A DNA stretch of 48,205 nucleotides from Selaginella moellendorffii (GCF_000143415.4 NW_003314338.1:614216-662420), one strand, 5' to 3'. Shown: positions 1 through 10,723, counted from the stretch's first letter. Numbers and translations are program-made. The notes: generated by a model not told the origin, from the letters alone.

Positions 1-297
1 CCAGGGCAAGTTCATTTTATCACTACTAGAAACTTCATTATTGTCAGGTACATACCTCCATCTTTCATGCCATGCCTCATGAGTTGATTGCATACTGGTG
101 TTTCAAGAGGAATGCCTCTATATCAAAGATACCTACAATAGAATATAAATAAATTGAGTATAGTTGAGAAATTGTATGTTATCAGATTTAGCCCCTAGCT
201 TAGGCCCAACACCCCCTCAGGGGCTATTGGGCACTACTCCATAATATAGCTAGTTTTTACCATATTTTGTGAATATGTTAAAAGTAGTGGCATTTGA
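1..297. other. Unassigned AT-rich stretch
   Basis: No gene or recognisable repeat is seen. A GC-richer patch around 190-240 (ending in a gggctattgggcac motif) stands out from its AT-rich surroundings but matches nothing else noticed in the window. Confidence 0.4.
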
Positions 298-550
298 GGT
301 GGTGGTGGTGGCACTATTGGTATCAATGGCAGTGATGACAATGGTTGCAATGGTGTTACTGGTGGTGATAATAGTGGTGGTTATAGTGGTAATGATGATG
401 ATGGCAATGATGGTGGTAATGGTGGCAATGAAGGTGGTGGTGGCAATGATAGCAGTGGTGGTAGAAATAGGGGTGGATGTGGATTGGAGACATTTGATAG
501 CAGAGCTGGTAATGTGGATGGTAGAGTTATTGTTGTGGAAATCTCAATCT
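298..550 (+). repeat. Degenerate GGT/AAT/GAT trinucleotide-rich tract, Gly/Asn/Asp-codon frame
   Basis: About 190 bp of imperfect GGT, AAT, GAT and AGT triplets. One frame is open from about 298 to the stop at 549-551 and reads as a Gly/Asn/Asp/Ser-rich low-complexity peptide, ending in a more ordinary tail (about 25 residues including ETFDSRAGNVDGR). Another frame of the same DNA gives a Val/Met-rich peptide that is a shadow of the repeat. The tract may be a simple-sequence expansion or a relic of a glycine-rich protein exon. No start codon in good context or splice structure could be fixed. Confidence 0.5.
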
Positions 551-1151
551 AAAAGTCATATTAGTTTTTGTCTTAGACCTCACCTTCCTCATGTTTTGTT
601 TTCTTTGATTTAACATCCTTATCCTTTTTATAGCTGTTTGCATTTCTAAAAATAAGAAAACTTATTATAAAGAAAGAAAAGAAAAATACATAAGAAATAC
701 GAGCAGCAAGATATGCTCTACAAAGCACCAACCCTTGCCAGTGTCTACTAGTACACTAGCCTACCAGCCACTGGCAGCAGCGAGAGTAGTGCTCAGGCAA
801 GCCTAGATGGCACGCTTGACCCACCCCATGCAACTCCCAAGTCCACCTGTACGGTGCTCATTTGCCGGTATGTTGGCATACTAGCTGTGTTAGGCAGCGT
901 CCAGGCCCACCAATCTAGCAGGCCGCTCAAGCCAAGCCCAGCTTGGGCTGACCCAATGCCTGGGCTGACTTGGTGCCTCACCTGTGTTGGGCCTATATCC
1001 ACCAGTACTCCAACATACTAGGTACGGGCGACAGTAGGCATAGCACCTAGCCCAACCCAACCCACATTGAGTGTTGCACGGGCTTGCTAGTATGCTAGTG
1101 TACTGGGCCCGACTCGATCTAGTGCCTAGCTTGTGTCCACTAGTTCACCAG
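551..1151. other. Unassigned; GC-rich segment with recurring TAGTGTACT/AGTATGCTAG-like motifs
   Basis: 551-714 is AT-rich and empty. From about 715 to 1151 the DNA becomes GC-rich and contains repeated short motifs in both orientations around tactagtacactagc, gcatactagc, gtatgctagtgtactggg and ccagtactccaacatactagg. It looks like a decayed complex repeat, but no second copy was recognised in the window. No coding frame is supported. Confidence 0.35.
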
Positions 1152-2015
1152 TGTAAGTGATAAAATTTTCTATTTTACTTTAATCACTTAACCACATCTT
1201 TGACCACTTGGAGAAGTTTTATTTACAACCTTTATAAGTCTTATTCCTAATTTAGGGATATGCTAATCCCGTGAATGGCATCTATACCACTCAACATTTG
1301 CACTTGGTTCAAGTGCTTCATGTGTCTAATCCCATAAAGACACCCAAAGGTACCACTGACATATCAGCTTGCTATGCTAAGGCTAGATTCATTCAGCTTT
1401 GTTTTGTGGGTAATTCAAATTACCCTACTTTTCTGTCCATGTTCACTCTAGCCTTAGACTCCTTAGTTGTTATATTATCACCCACTATGTGGGTATAGCC
1501 TTCCTTAGTTACATTGACCTTTCTTGGCCAAACTAGTTTGACTAGAGTCCTCCCCTTACTATCCTTTTAGAGCCCATCAAACCCCTTAGGGTTTGGGAGA
1601 CGATCACTTTGGGATTTCACCCTCAAACTTAGACTCGAATTTAGACTTCAACTTAGATTCAGACTTAAACTCGGACTCGGACTCAAACTAGGACTCAGTC
1701 CCGATATTAATCTCGGTCTCGGTCTCAAACTCAGTCTTTGTTTGAACTCGGACTCAGACTAGGACTTAGTCTTGGTACTAGTCTTGGTCTCAGACTCGGT
1801 CTTTATCCGGTCTCAATCTCGGTCCCAATCTCAATCCTTATTTTAGTCCCCATCTCGAACTCCTTCTTAGACTCTATTTTGAACTCTTTCTCAAACTCCA
1901 TCTCGGATTCTTACTCAGACTCCATCTCGAACTCCTTCTCAAACTCTATCTCAGATTCTTGCTCAGACTCATTTCCAACTCCTTTTCAAACTCTATCTCA
2001 GGCTCCATCTCAAAT
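1152..2015 (-). mobile_element. Family H LTR copy H1 (decayed, internally deleted)
   Basis: Reverse-orientation copy of the family H LTR defined by 15489-17151. The first 250 bp align with the reverse complement of about 16910-17151: the conserved end, the gaatggcat block and the acacccaaaggtac block. About 1400-1620 aligns with the reverse complement of about 16150-16360, so the roughly 550 bp between those parts of the reference copy are missing here. From about 1628 to 2015 follows the hexamer array (ctcgga/ctcaga units), heavily changed to TC and CA compared with the CpG-rich reference. The 5' LTR end is absent. Confidence 0.75.
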
Positions 2016-3104
2016 TTTTATTTGGATTGTAGATTTTATCTCCCAAATAGATATATCTGGGTCAAGTGACCTTACTAATGCATAAGTACATTTTGACCAT
2101 ATAGAGTGGGTATTGGGTTGAACAACCATAAGAGCTCACGTATATGATTCAAGATAGTTATTTTTTCTTACTACCTTAAATTGATTTTAAGTATTGCCCT
2201 TTTTATAGGTTATGTTTCAACTTGACCATTAGAACATGAGAGTTTAAAATATAATACTAGATAGCCAAGAAAAATATTTTGGAAGTCCCTCTCCAACATT
2301 GTACTAAATCGAATTGGTATGCTTACCAATTTTTGTGGTTTTATTGTAGATGGGTCTAGGGCTAATTGGAATGATGTCCAAGCAATTTTTGGGAATAGTC
2401 AACCCCTAAAAGGTTATGAGAGGACTTGGGCTTAGGGCTTAAACTAGCACTACTATCTTATTAAGCCAGATTAATAAGTAGTGTTTAATGAGTTGTGCAA
2501 ACAATGATAAATTGCACCTTCTAAAGAAGAGCATGAGGTAAAAGCAAATGAAATCTGAATATGGTGGTGTGCAGATGGCCATATAAATATAAGTTATGTA
2601 CCACAACTTAAGTCTTAGTTGGGGTGGTAGGAAGTTAGGATGTTTTAATGAGGACATCACTCTTTTCAAGTTGGTTTTTCTTTTTTCTTCTTTTCTTATT
2701 GCCTTTAATATCATCTTTTTCATTAGACCAACCACTTAACGATCTCGCATACACCTTAACTATGAATCTCTCATAGAGTAAATATTGGAGTTAGTGTTCT
2801 TCTGAAGCAGAGAAAGGGAAGATAAGTTTATATAAAATATGTCTATCAAATTTGATACATGCTATAAAGCAATTTTAAAAAGCCTTGACATTTAAGGAAG
2901 GAAGATATATTGGAACAAGACTTTCAATTTCAATGTTATACAATAGGATGAAGAAGAAAATGACTCTACTAGCACGAATAGTGGCAACTGTAGTGGAGGA
3001 AGTGGTTTACAACATATCTATGGAGTACACTCCTCAGGCTTCTATTGGTGACATGAAGACCTTTCACTCAAAACATCACTTTTCTTTGCTAGTGAAGAAG
3101 TTAA
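2016..3104. other. Unassigned AT-rich stretch
   Basis: No gene is supported. Short open frames of 74 and 98 codons exist (2885-3109 plus, 2439-2735 minus) but have no recognisable domain, and neither start nor splice signals support them. The first of these runs into the SR1 repeat. The region is probably old repeat sequence. Confidence 0.35.
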
Positions 3105-3262
3105 TGTAATGCATTCTATCTTTCTCCTTTTAAGCCAACTGGAAAAAGGGTAATTGTTTGATGAGAAAGCTTTTAGTGGTTATTTTATCCCCATTTATCC
3201 CCCAAGGTTCCAAGGATTCACAATGACAATATATCCAAATCTCATCCCATAATCACATACAT
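3105..3262 (+). repeat. Dispersed short repeat SR1, copy 1
   Basis: About 158 bp that recur at 12618-12762 (same strand) and 18555-18731 (opposite strand). The shared core contains ccccaaggttccaagga, followed by atatccaaatctcatccca. Copies differ by scattered substitutions. It may be a small non-autonomous element or an LTR end piece; no terminal repeats or target duplication could be fixed. Confidence 0.7.
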
Positions 3263-3427
3263 TACATTCACCCCAACTTTAAAAATGTCAATGTCCTCAT
3301 TGACTATTGACTAATAACCTCTACTGAGGCAAGGGGAACTAACACCTTAATTTTCATATTGAATCTACCAATCCTTCCATTATGTAAATTAATTATTCCA
3401 TGTGAGGCAACTAATCATCCACCCGTA

Positions 3428-3835
3428 CCGAGATTCTCGCATTGTAATCATCTCTAACTCACTTGGTGTCAATTTTGCATGCTTCTACTGCCACGTTCCT
3501 ACCACACCTTGTGATACTAAGCTATGGATCCTCTTGTTGTGGAGATAGCTAGATGCTGGGACATTCACATGCAACAGCAGCTATTTGGAGACAAGTCCTC
3601 GTTAGCAGCACCATCCAGCTCGAGTGGATACCAGCAAATGCTCCAACAACATGCTATCAAGGCAGCTCCCTTGTCGTCTCAACATCATGGCAAAGCTCCT
3701 GAACAGGGGAACGTGCTCTAGACAGCTACACATGAACACCAGCCACGCGAGGACAGAAGAAAAAGGCCACAGTTGCTCAACAGTTTGACAGGGAAATTGA
3801 TCCGGCACTGAAAGAAGCGCCACCTGCTCAGCTTA
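3428..3835 (+). repeat. Left arm of a 408-bp inverted repeat
   Basis: Matches the reverse complement of 6980-7388 nearly end to end, with a few substitutions and a small indel. The outer end is ccgagattctcgc and the inner end is at ctgctcagctta. The arm contains the first part of a retroelement gag-like frame (begins at 3524, motif DPLVVEIARCWD), and the other arm carries the same frame with DPPVVEIARCWD. The arms flank a 3.1-kb interior. Confidence 0.85.
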
Positions 3836-4458
3836 TTGCGTGTAGACTCGACTCAAAGCTGAAGGATGTCCTCCAAGGCCAGCCAGTCACAGCAGAAAGC
3901 AACATAGACAATTTCATAAGCCTCGATCTCTCTTGGCAATCTTTTGCGAGTAGCCTTGGGAATTGGCCAATGGTTGGAAGACTTGGTGAGAGCATCTGGC
4001 ACGTTCGTCTCACTGTCGACCCGTCCACACTGTGACTACACGAGTGACTTCTGATCCAAGAGCTTTCATCATCCCAATGTGGATTTCCATTGTCAATGCC
4101 TTGGCCGACTTGGGTTTTAGCACCAACACCATCACTTGAGCTTGCATGACGTACTGGGCTCAACATCTCTCCAAACTATCAGGTGCTACTCAAGACTTTT
4201 GCAAACTATAGCATCAACCTTGCTGGAATCTGCTCTGACGTACCAATCTCAGTGCATGGAGTCACTGCAAGTGTAGATCTCATCGTAGTCAACTACACCG
4301 CACTTGCAGCACCCTTACTCAAATATTCTTTGATACTTGGGAGGCCGTGGCATGCAGCCGCAAATTGCCACACAGCATGCATGTTCTTCATCCCCTCCTC
4401 GAGTTCTGGGACAGTGAGTGCTTCGGTTACTGTGGAGATGGCTCACATAACCCTTTGA
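3524..4458 (+). pseudogene. Dead retroelement gag-protease fragment
   Basis: Remnant of a retrotransposon polyprotein, broken into several frames. It opens at 3524 with a 65-codon Gln/Ser-rich frame that stops at 3719-3721. A piece at about 3808-3870 (PAQLIACRLDSKLKDVL) resembles the linker before the protease in Ty3/gypsy-like elements. At about 4090-4135 the frame reads ALADLGFSTNT, which recalls the retropepsin active-site motif (D-[LS]-G-A-S) with Ala changed to Phe. A further frame, 4183-4458, ends in YSLILGRPW, the usual LGRPW block of plant gag-asp proteases. Stops and frame changes between these parts make it non-functional. Assignment to Ty3/gypsy rests on motif resemblance only. Confidence 0.65.
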
Positions 4459-6950
4459 GATCATGTTTTGTCGCATCATCACTCACCACAACAGTTTCTC
4501 ACCAGCTCTACATGACTTGACCTCTTCGGGTGAAGACCAGGCATCTCAGGTGGACACCGTCACCTTTGGAGGTAGTATTTCATCCAAGTTTGCACAAGGA
4601 TAAGCTTGGAACCAACATTTGCAAAATATTTAAGGCAACAACACCTATTGTAGTGGATTCTGGTGGTACAGAGACTCAAGAGAAGGCCACAGGGATGAAC
4701 CTTCATCCAATGGCAGAAGCTTCTTTGGCAAATGCAGACGATCCAGTCATTTTCAACAAATGCCTGAGTATGCCACTTGCAGCAGTTGGAGAACAAAGCC
4801 TTGCCATGCAGTTCGAGTGCCTGTCCTGGGCCACATATCCAACCAACCATTTGTGCTTGTGTATTAACTTGTCCTTTACAGGAAAAAGCTCACAAACCCA
4901 TGTACTTTTTCATGGATCCCCATAAACTTGACAGGCAAAGGCATTACGACCACCCCGAGCATCATTTTGGCTCCAGCTCTTTTGTGTTGTGAGCATGGAG
5001 GCCCTCCCATGAACCTGAGACACTAATAGAAGCTTTTCAACGTGGCGCATGCAAAATCCAATGGTTCCCAAAAAGTTGGCGACAATAAAGTAGCGGCTCT
5101 TTCTCTAGACTTCTGCCACATTCAGGAGTTTCTTCCTGGTTTTCCCAAACACTACTGGCCACACTCTTCAGCTTCCAGCCAGACACCAACATCTTGGAGT
5201 CATCACATTGCATCTGCAACACTGTTCCAACAAGACACAGCTTTCTCCTCGAATTCTTCCAGCTCCAGCTTCAGATTCTAGCACGGTCTTCATTGTTGAG
5301 CCTTTCAGTCTTCCAGTCTACAGAGATCTAGCAAGACCACAGCTGCTCAGCACAGCCTCCAACTTCAAGTTCTCCAACAACATCATTTGTGATCTCTCCA
5401 GATTCTCTCAAAGACTCAAACTCCGACATTTCCAGTGGAGGCCGAGGCATCCTTCTGGACTCCCTCTACCCTCTAGAGGCGAGCTTTAGCATGGCTTCAT
5501 TCATCAAGAGCTGGAGACACAGTCTTCTTCTCTAGTGGTGATGCTCTTTCTCATTTCATTTTCTTTTATTCTACTTTCTTTCACTTTCCTCTCTCTTTCC
5601 AGGACAAATATCTATCATGCAGCAAGTTCCAGCCCGAGCTTTGGTCATGAGGTGGCATCAACTTCATTTGTGTGGGAGCTCATTGCATTTCCTGGCTCTA
5701 CCTCCATTTGTTTCCAAGTTCTTTTTATTCACTTCAGTCTGCATGCATTCCCCTCTATTTTCAATCAGCCACTGTTGCAAATTGGTTCTCTATGACATCC
5801 TACACCATTGCTTGTTACACAATACACATGCCCACAGTGCGATCATTCTATTTTCCTCCATACTCCATCGCCTTCCATAAAATCTCTTCACATCACTTCA
5901 TCAAGGACATCCTAAGCTATCAACAAGAACAGAAATCACAGAATTCTAACAAGAAATCAAAAGTTCTAGCTAAGACCTCACTTCAGTCACAATGTACTAG
6001 AATCCTAGGAGTGGATTGGCGAGTGACTCCCAACTAGCAGGAGTGACCAGAAAACTATGAGATATAGTCCAAAAGCTGGCAACTTCTTCAACTCCAGGCA
6101 ATCAGTGGACAAATGCTATCACCAAAAAGCTACTTTTCTACCAGAAAAAGCCATCAAATACAAGTTTAAGGCTATCAACTTCTACAATATCTCTATTTAG
6201 CCATTCCATCACAATCTTATTTAAAACATTCACATCAACCACCACTCTTTGGAAACTTATGGGGACTAATTAGGAGATCAATGGAGTATTTTTCATGAGT
6301 TTGGGGACCTCATAGAAATTGTCTGGTATGGGCTTTCTTATCTATTTGCTTCTTAGCCTCTTTTACTTTGTCTTTCCACTTTTTAGTGGCTAATTCTTTT
6401 GTCAAGTTTTTCTATATAATTTCCCTTTGATTCTAGAACTTCACACTTTCTCCCACACTTCTTTCTATTAGTTTTCATCACTTTTCTTTGCCATTTTCTT
6501 TTTTTTTTCTTCTTTTTTTTCTTGTTATTTCTTCACTTTTCACCAATTACCCACATTAATATAGTAGGGGTTATGCAACAGAGTCTGGTGCATTCCTCTG
6601 TTATTGAGGAGATAGTTAGATACCAACAATATTCTGATCTATAGCACCCTCTCCATCTGTATTTGAGCACAGGAAAAATAAAGATCACCATTTTATACAA
6701 GAGCATGAATGAGAGAAAGAGGAGGTTGAGAAGCTCAATATTGCTGTGGACTTCTGCCACCTTTATGCTTCTCTAATGAAGCTTCTAAACCTGTGTGCCT
6801 TAATGCTAGCAGTCTGAAGAAGGTGGTGTCATTGAAATCAGGGACATAAAGTCGAAAGTTTTCTTGTGGTTGCTGTGCTGAACCGTGAGAAACCACCCTA
6901 GAAAGGTGTAATGAACAAATTCATCACTCAAGCCACGTGGCATGGAAATA
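4459..6950. other. Unassigned interior of the inverted-repeat structure
   Basis: Moderate-GC DNA to about 6100, then AT-rich. Short open frames (4530-4925, 5208-5489, 5672-6037) are Ser/Pro/His-rich and show no recognisable domain. They may be decayed gag/pol-derived or unrelated sequence. A pyrimidine-rich tract lies at about 6490-6540. No reverse transcriptase or integrase motif was recognised here, unlike at 14.3-15.0 kb. Confidence 0.4.
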
Positions 6951-7388
6951 GGCCACAGTTTGACAGGGAAATTGACCTGTAAGCTGAGCAGGTAGCGCTT
7001 CTTTCAGGGCCGGATCAATTTCCCTGTCAAACTGTTGAGCAACTGTGGCCTTTTTCTTCTGTCCTCACGTGGCTACTGTGATGTGGTGTGCATGTGTAGC
7101 TGTCTAGAGCACGTTCCCCTGTTCAGGAGCTTTGCCATGATGTTGAGACGACAAGGGAACTGCACGTTGTTGGAGCATTTGCTGGTATCCACTCGAGCTG
7201 GACGGTGCTGCTAACGAGGACTTGTCTCCAAATAGCTGCTGCTGCACGTGAATGTCCCAGCATCTAGCTATCTCCACAACAGGAGGATCCATAGCTTAGT
7301 ATCACAAGGTGTGGTAGGAACGTGGCAGCAGAAGCATGCAAAATCGACACCAAGTGAGTTAGAGATGATTACAATGCGAGAATCTCGG
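6951..7388 (-). repeat. Right arm of the inverted repeat, with a snap-back end
   Basis: 6980-7388 is the inverted partner of 3428-3835. It includes a reverse-strand copy of the gag-like frame (62 codons, 7104-7292, minus). At its inner end, 6951-6978 is itself a short inverted copy of part of 7012-7055: ggccacagtttgacagggaaa faces tttccctgtcaaactg and caactgtggcc. The second part has an extra ttgagca-type insertion. The result is a fold-back hairpin at the rearrangement edge. Confidence 0.8.
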
Positions 7389-7964
7389 GCTTGCAAGGAT
7401 AACAGTGACCCTTTGGTCTTAAGAACAGGTTTTCATCTCCTTAGAAAACAAAGTGTTCTTCATGAGGAATTTCTTCGTGCATTGCGAACAGCCGTAGACT
7501 AACAGTGTTCTCAAGCACGTTTGAGAACAAAGCAGTGTGAGAGAGCTCCAAGTGCCGCGTCTCGATCTTTTGCATTGGCTCTAGCACCGTGGACTGGCTC
7601 GTGGAGGAGATGAAGAACCGTGGGCCTTGCACAGGGGGGAAGAAGTGGACCCGGACGTGTACAGGAATCCATTCTCGGTGATTGTCACGGACGTCTATCG
7701 GAGGGCCTCACAGGATGTGATCAACTTTGATCTGCTTGGAACGTATGACGAGTATGTGCAGCGTATTGGTAACGATCAAGGCAGGAGCATCAAGGTGGTG
7801 ATCAACATTGGCACTAATGAGGAACAGCGTCACTTCCCTGGCATGGTACCGCTGCCTGCTGATTGTTATTGCATCCGCACCAAGCTGCCACTCTGGTTTG
7901 ATGTGTGAAGTTTGCGTTTTTCTTTCTTTCATATTAGTATATTGTAATTAGTTAACTAATTTCG
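7387..7964 (+). pseudogene. Truncated inverted copy of the 9.0-12.4 kb gene locus (helicase-like 3' end)
   Basis: Composite of two blocks. 7387-7545 matches the reverse complement of 12268-12444, and 7541-7964 matches the reverse complement of about 9012-9451, the last exon and 3' flank of the degenerate helicase gene. The 2.8 kb between these blocks in the parent (exons 1-3 and the whole DUF3669-like gene) is missing. The join lies in a shared gagag. A 13-bp deletion near 7616 (gggttttgtggcg-type sequence present in the parent) shifts the frame, so only the tail from about 7621 to the stop at 7906-7908 reads in frame with the parent, ending LPLWFDV. No upstream exon or promoter is left, so it should be non-functional. 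Confidence 0.88.
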
Positions 7965-8228
7965 TTCCTTCATGTTTAGTAGTAACTAATCCATCAGCTA
8001 ATGTTTCAATCTTCGTTTAAAATGAACATTAATTTGCTTTCGTGTTTAGTAGCTCTCGCTTGCAGCCACGTAGAACCCCATTCTCGTAAGACGTGGAGGT
8101 GATGTGGATGGCAGTGGCAGTAGCAAGTATACATAGCCTTCTTGAAAACAGTGCGTGGTTTAAATTCGAGCGTCTTGAGTGATCATGGTGAAGACTGGAT
8201 CGCAAGTAAGTCATTCTCAGCATAAGCT
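7965..8228 (+). other. Possible orphan first exon cut off by an LTR fragment
   Basis: Non-repeat sequence between the pseudogene and an LTR fragment. At 8185 an ATG opens a seven-codon frame (MVKTGSQ) that runs directly into a good plant 5' splice donor, gtaagt at 8206. The family A LTR fragment begins about 20 bp later. It could be the 5' end of a destroyed gene or a chance match; nothing downstream continues it. Confidence 0.25.
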
Positions 8229-8740
8229 ATGGGGGGTTTCCAAATGTATAGTAGGGATAGCGGGTAGGTCAAGCATGGCCGAATAACCTAAGGCATAGTC
8301 TAGCTCCCGCTTGCGTGCCTGTCTTTGTTCTACGTCCGACTTGGGTCTAAGCCCAAGTTTCATTCTATGCTAGCTGGTGGAATACCTATATCCTCGTGTT
8401 AGGCCACCAGTATGCCGAAATAACGCCAGCTCTGTTTGGCTCCATTTTGCATACTGGTCCTAGCATTAGGATGTTAGTTGTTTTAAGACTGTTCTAAGTT
8501 GCTCTAGGCTCCTGTCCCTTCGCTCCTTGGCCTATATGTTTGAGAGTTGCTCCGTGGTTCGGTTTCATCACTTTTTGGCTCTATATTTAGGAGTTTGGCA
8601 CTGTTCTTTTGTTCAGTGGCCTAAGGCCCTTTACACCATTGTCCTTAAGACATATGGTATATGACTGGTTTAAGTTCTACTTTGTGGTTATCCTATGGTA
8701 AATCACTATAGGATAAAGGGACAAAACCAGGTGTGCTACA
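8229..8740 (+). mobile_element. Family A LTR, 3' part (fragment)
   Basis: Aligns with the last ~510 bp of the family A LTRs (for example 26450-26993), from the G-rich ggggggtttccaaatg block to the terminal gtgctaca. It carries the conserved stem-loop near the end (gttatcctatggtaaatcac..., here with one changed base). The 5' half of the LTR is missing, so this is a truncated relic. Confidence 0.85.
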
Positions 8741-9011
8741 TTAATCCAATTGATCAAATAAAGTTTATAATTATAAGCATATTTGTAATTTATAAATACA
8801 AGATTAATTTGATTGCATATCAACCATTAAATGATAGAATAAAAAACATATACTAGGAAAAGTTTAAGAAAGTTTATAAATTATAAATACAAAATTAATC
8901 TAACCATCCTGTTTGTGGCTTGGGGATGGATCTGGGGAGGCCCATTTGCACATCTTTTTTCTTGTAATCGTTCTTTGCGAAATATTTAAAGCCAACCTTT
9001 TGTAAAATACT
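8741..9011. other. AT-rich spacer
   Basis: Short AT-rich stretch between the LTR fragment and the 3' flank of the helicase-like gene. Nothing recognisable is seen apart from a locally repeated aagtttataaattataaatac motif (about 8762-8900). Confidence 0.5.
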
Positions 9012-9070
9012 CGAGATTAGTTATCAACCAATTACAATATACTAATATGAAAGAAAGAAAAACGCGAACT

Positions 9071-10723
9071 TCACACATCAAACCAGAGTGGCAGCTTGGT
9101 ATGGATGCGATAACAATCAGCAGGCAGCGGTACCATGTCAGGGAAGCAACGCTGTTCCTCAGTAGTGCCAATGTTGATCACCACCTTGATGCTCCTGCCT
9201 CGATCGTTACCAACACGCTGCACATACTCGTCATACGTTCCAGGCAGATCAAAGTTGATCACGTCCTGTGAGGCCCTCCGGTAGACGTCCGTGACAATCA
9301 CCGAGAATGGATTCCTGTACACGTCCGGGTCCACTTCTTCGCCCCTGTGCAAGGCCCACGCCACAAAACCCCGGTTCCTCATCTCCTCCACGAGCCAGTC
9401 CACGGTGCTAGAGCCGATGCAAAAGATCGAGACGCGGCACTTGGAGCTCTCGAGCTGCTCCCAGATCGTGCATAGCTTCTCCAGCTTCTCGTGCTTGCTG
9501 TCCGCTAGAGCAAAGAACTCGCACACTCCCCGCATTGAAACTTTGGCCTCCGGGATCGAGTACAGCGTCCTGGCACTGAGCAGCTCCTCCACGGCTGGGG
9601 TTTTTGTGGAGCAGTGTATGCCGATCTGGGAAGGCATGCAGAGGTTTACAAGGCGACGGATCTGCAACGAAAAAGCTGTGCATTCCCAAAGAGTGTCCCT
9701 GGAAAGTTTTTTAGTCACGTACCTTCCATGCACAAGCAGACTCGAGTAGCTCGTCAGCTTGGACGACGACTAGACTTCCCACGTAGCTGGGCATGACAAG
9801 CTCGTCAATAGAGTCTACAAGGACATGAGCACCTTCCCTGTTGCTGATGTTGAGAGCGCCGACGCCGAGCTCGGTTGCGCAGGCTTGAAGAAGCTCGGCC
9901 ATGAGAGGGAGCTTGTCTCTTGGAGCTAGAACGAGAGGAGCGGCGACACGAGACCGGGAGCAGCGAATGATGCCAGGCAGAAAGAGCGGCAGATCGGCCC
10001 AGTCGTGGATGAGAACGTTGCTCTTCCCCCAGGAAAACATGGTCAGCCCCGAAGTGAAGAGCGAGTCTTCCCAACCATCGTAGCACTTCGTCACTGGAAT
10101 GATATCAGATGAACGAAAACCTCGAGCTAGAACGCAAAGACAGACTTACGAGGCATGTACTTCTCCAGAAAGTGTGAGCTCGCTGGAGCGGGGCGTGGAG
10201 GAGCGAACCACTGCCTTGGCTGGACGTCCAGCTTGCTAAAGCTTGCAAACTCTTCGAAGCCTGCGAAGGCGCTGGCAAAGCTGAAAGCTTGTGCGACGGA
10301 ATCGGCGCTGGCTTGCTTGTCGATGAGAAGCGCCCTGACGGTGATGGAGGAGAGGTGCCCGGCGCGGTCGTAGTGGAGAGCCTGGCCGGGAGTGGCGATG
10401 ATCATGTCCAGCGCCCCAAGCAGCCAGCTCTGCTCCGGCAAGAAGCTGCCGATGAGCAGCCTGGAGGTGGAGGCGCGCAGCAGCCGCACAAACGCCGGGA
10501 TCTTTGCGTCCTCCGTGAGCAGGAATGCGACGCGCCGGAACGTCTGATTCGTTGAGAAGGCGGCTTCCACCAGGCGGAGGCAGCCGCGCAGCCGGTCCTC
10601 GCCAAGCTTGACACCCCTGCACACACAGATGATCGATCGCGTTCCATTCTCGACCACTCACTTGTTATCGTCCGAGGGAAGGATGATCTGGACCTGCTCC
10701 GCCCAGAAGCCGGGTTGCGCCAT
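9071..10723 (-). CDS. Degenerate DEAD-box helicase-like protein (pseudo-helicase), 4 exons
   Basis: Exons on the minus strand: 10723-10662, 10616-10150, 10093-9723 and 9661-9071. All introns are GT-AG (45, 56 and 61 bp) and the joined frame gives 496 aa. Residues 200-470 follow the DEAD-box RecA1-RecA2 order, but every catalytic motif is altered. The P-loop position reads IHDWADL (~205-211). Motif Ia is APRDKL (233-238). DEAD becomes VQAD (287-290). SAT becomes CST (317-319). The motif V region reads TDVYRRASQDV (424-434) and motif VI reads QRVGNDRGRS (448-457). RecA2 features such as SIFC, VDWL and INFDLPGTYDEY are kept. Residues 48-125 look like a second, partial RecA1 module (IIATPGQ at 93-99, LLIDKQAS at 117-124). 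ATP hydrolysis is therefore unlikely; a binding or regulatory role is inferred. Clean splicing and open exons argue for a real gene. It shares a 56-bp divergent promoter with the DUF3669-like gene, and its 3' end has an inverted copy at 7.5-8.0 kb. Confidence 0.8.

Noticed and set aside
269-613. 114-codon Val/Met-rich frame resembling membrane segments
   Set aside because: Shadow of the GGT/GAT trinucleotide repeat read in another frame; it has no hydrophobic periodicity beyond the repeat.
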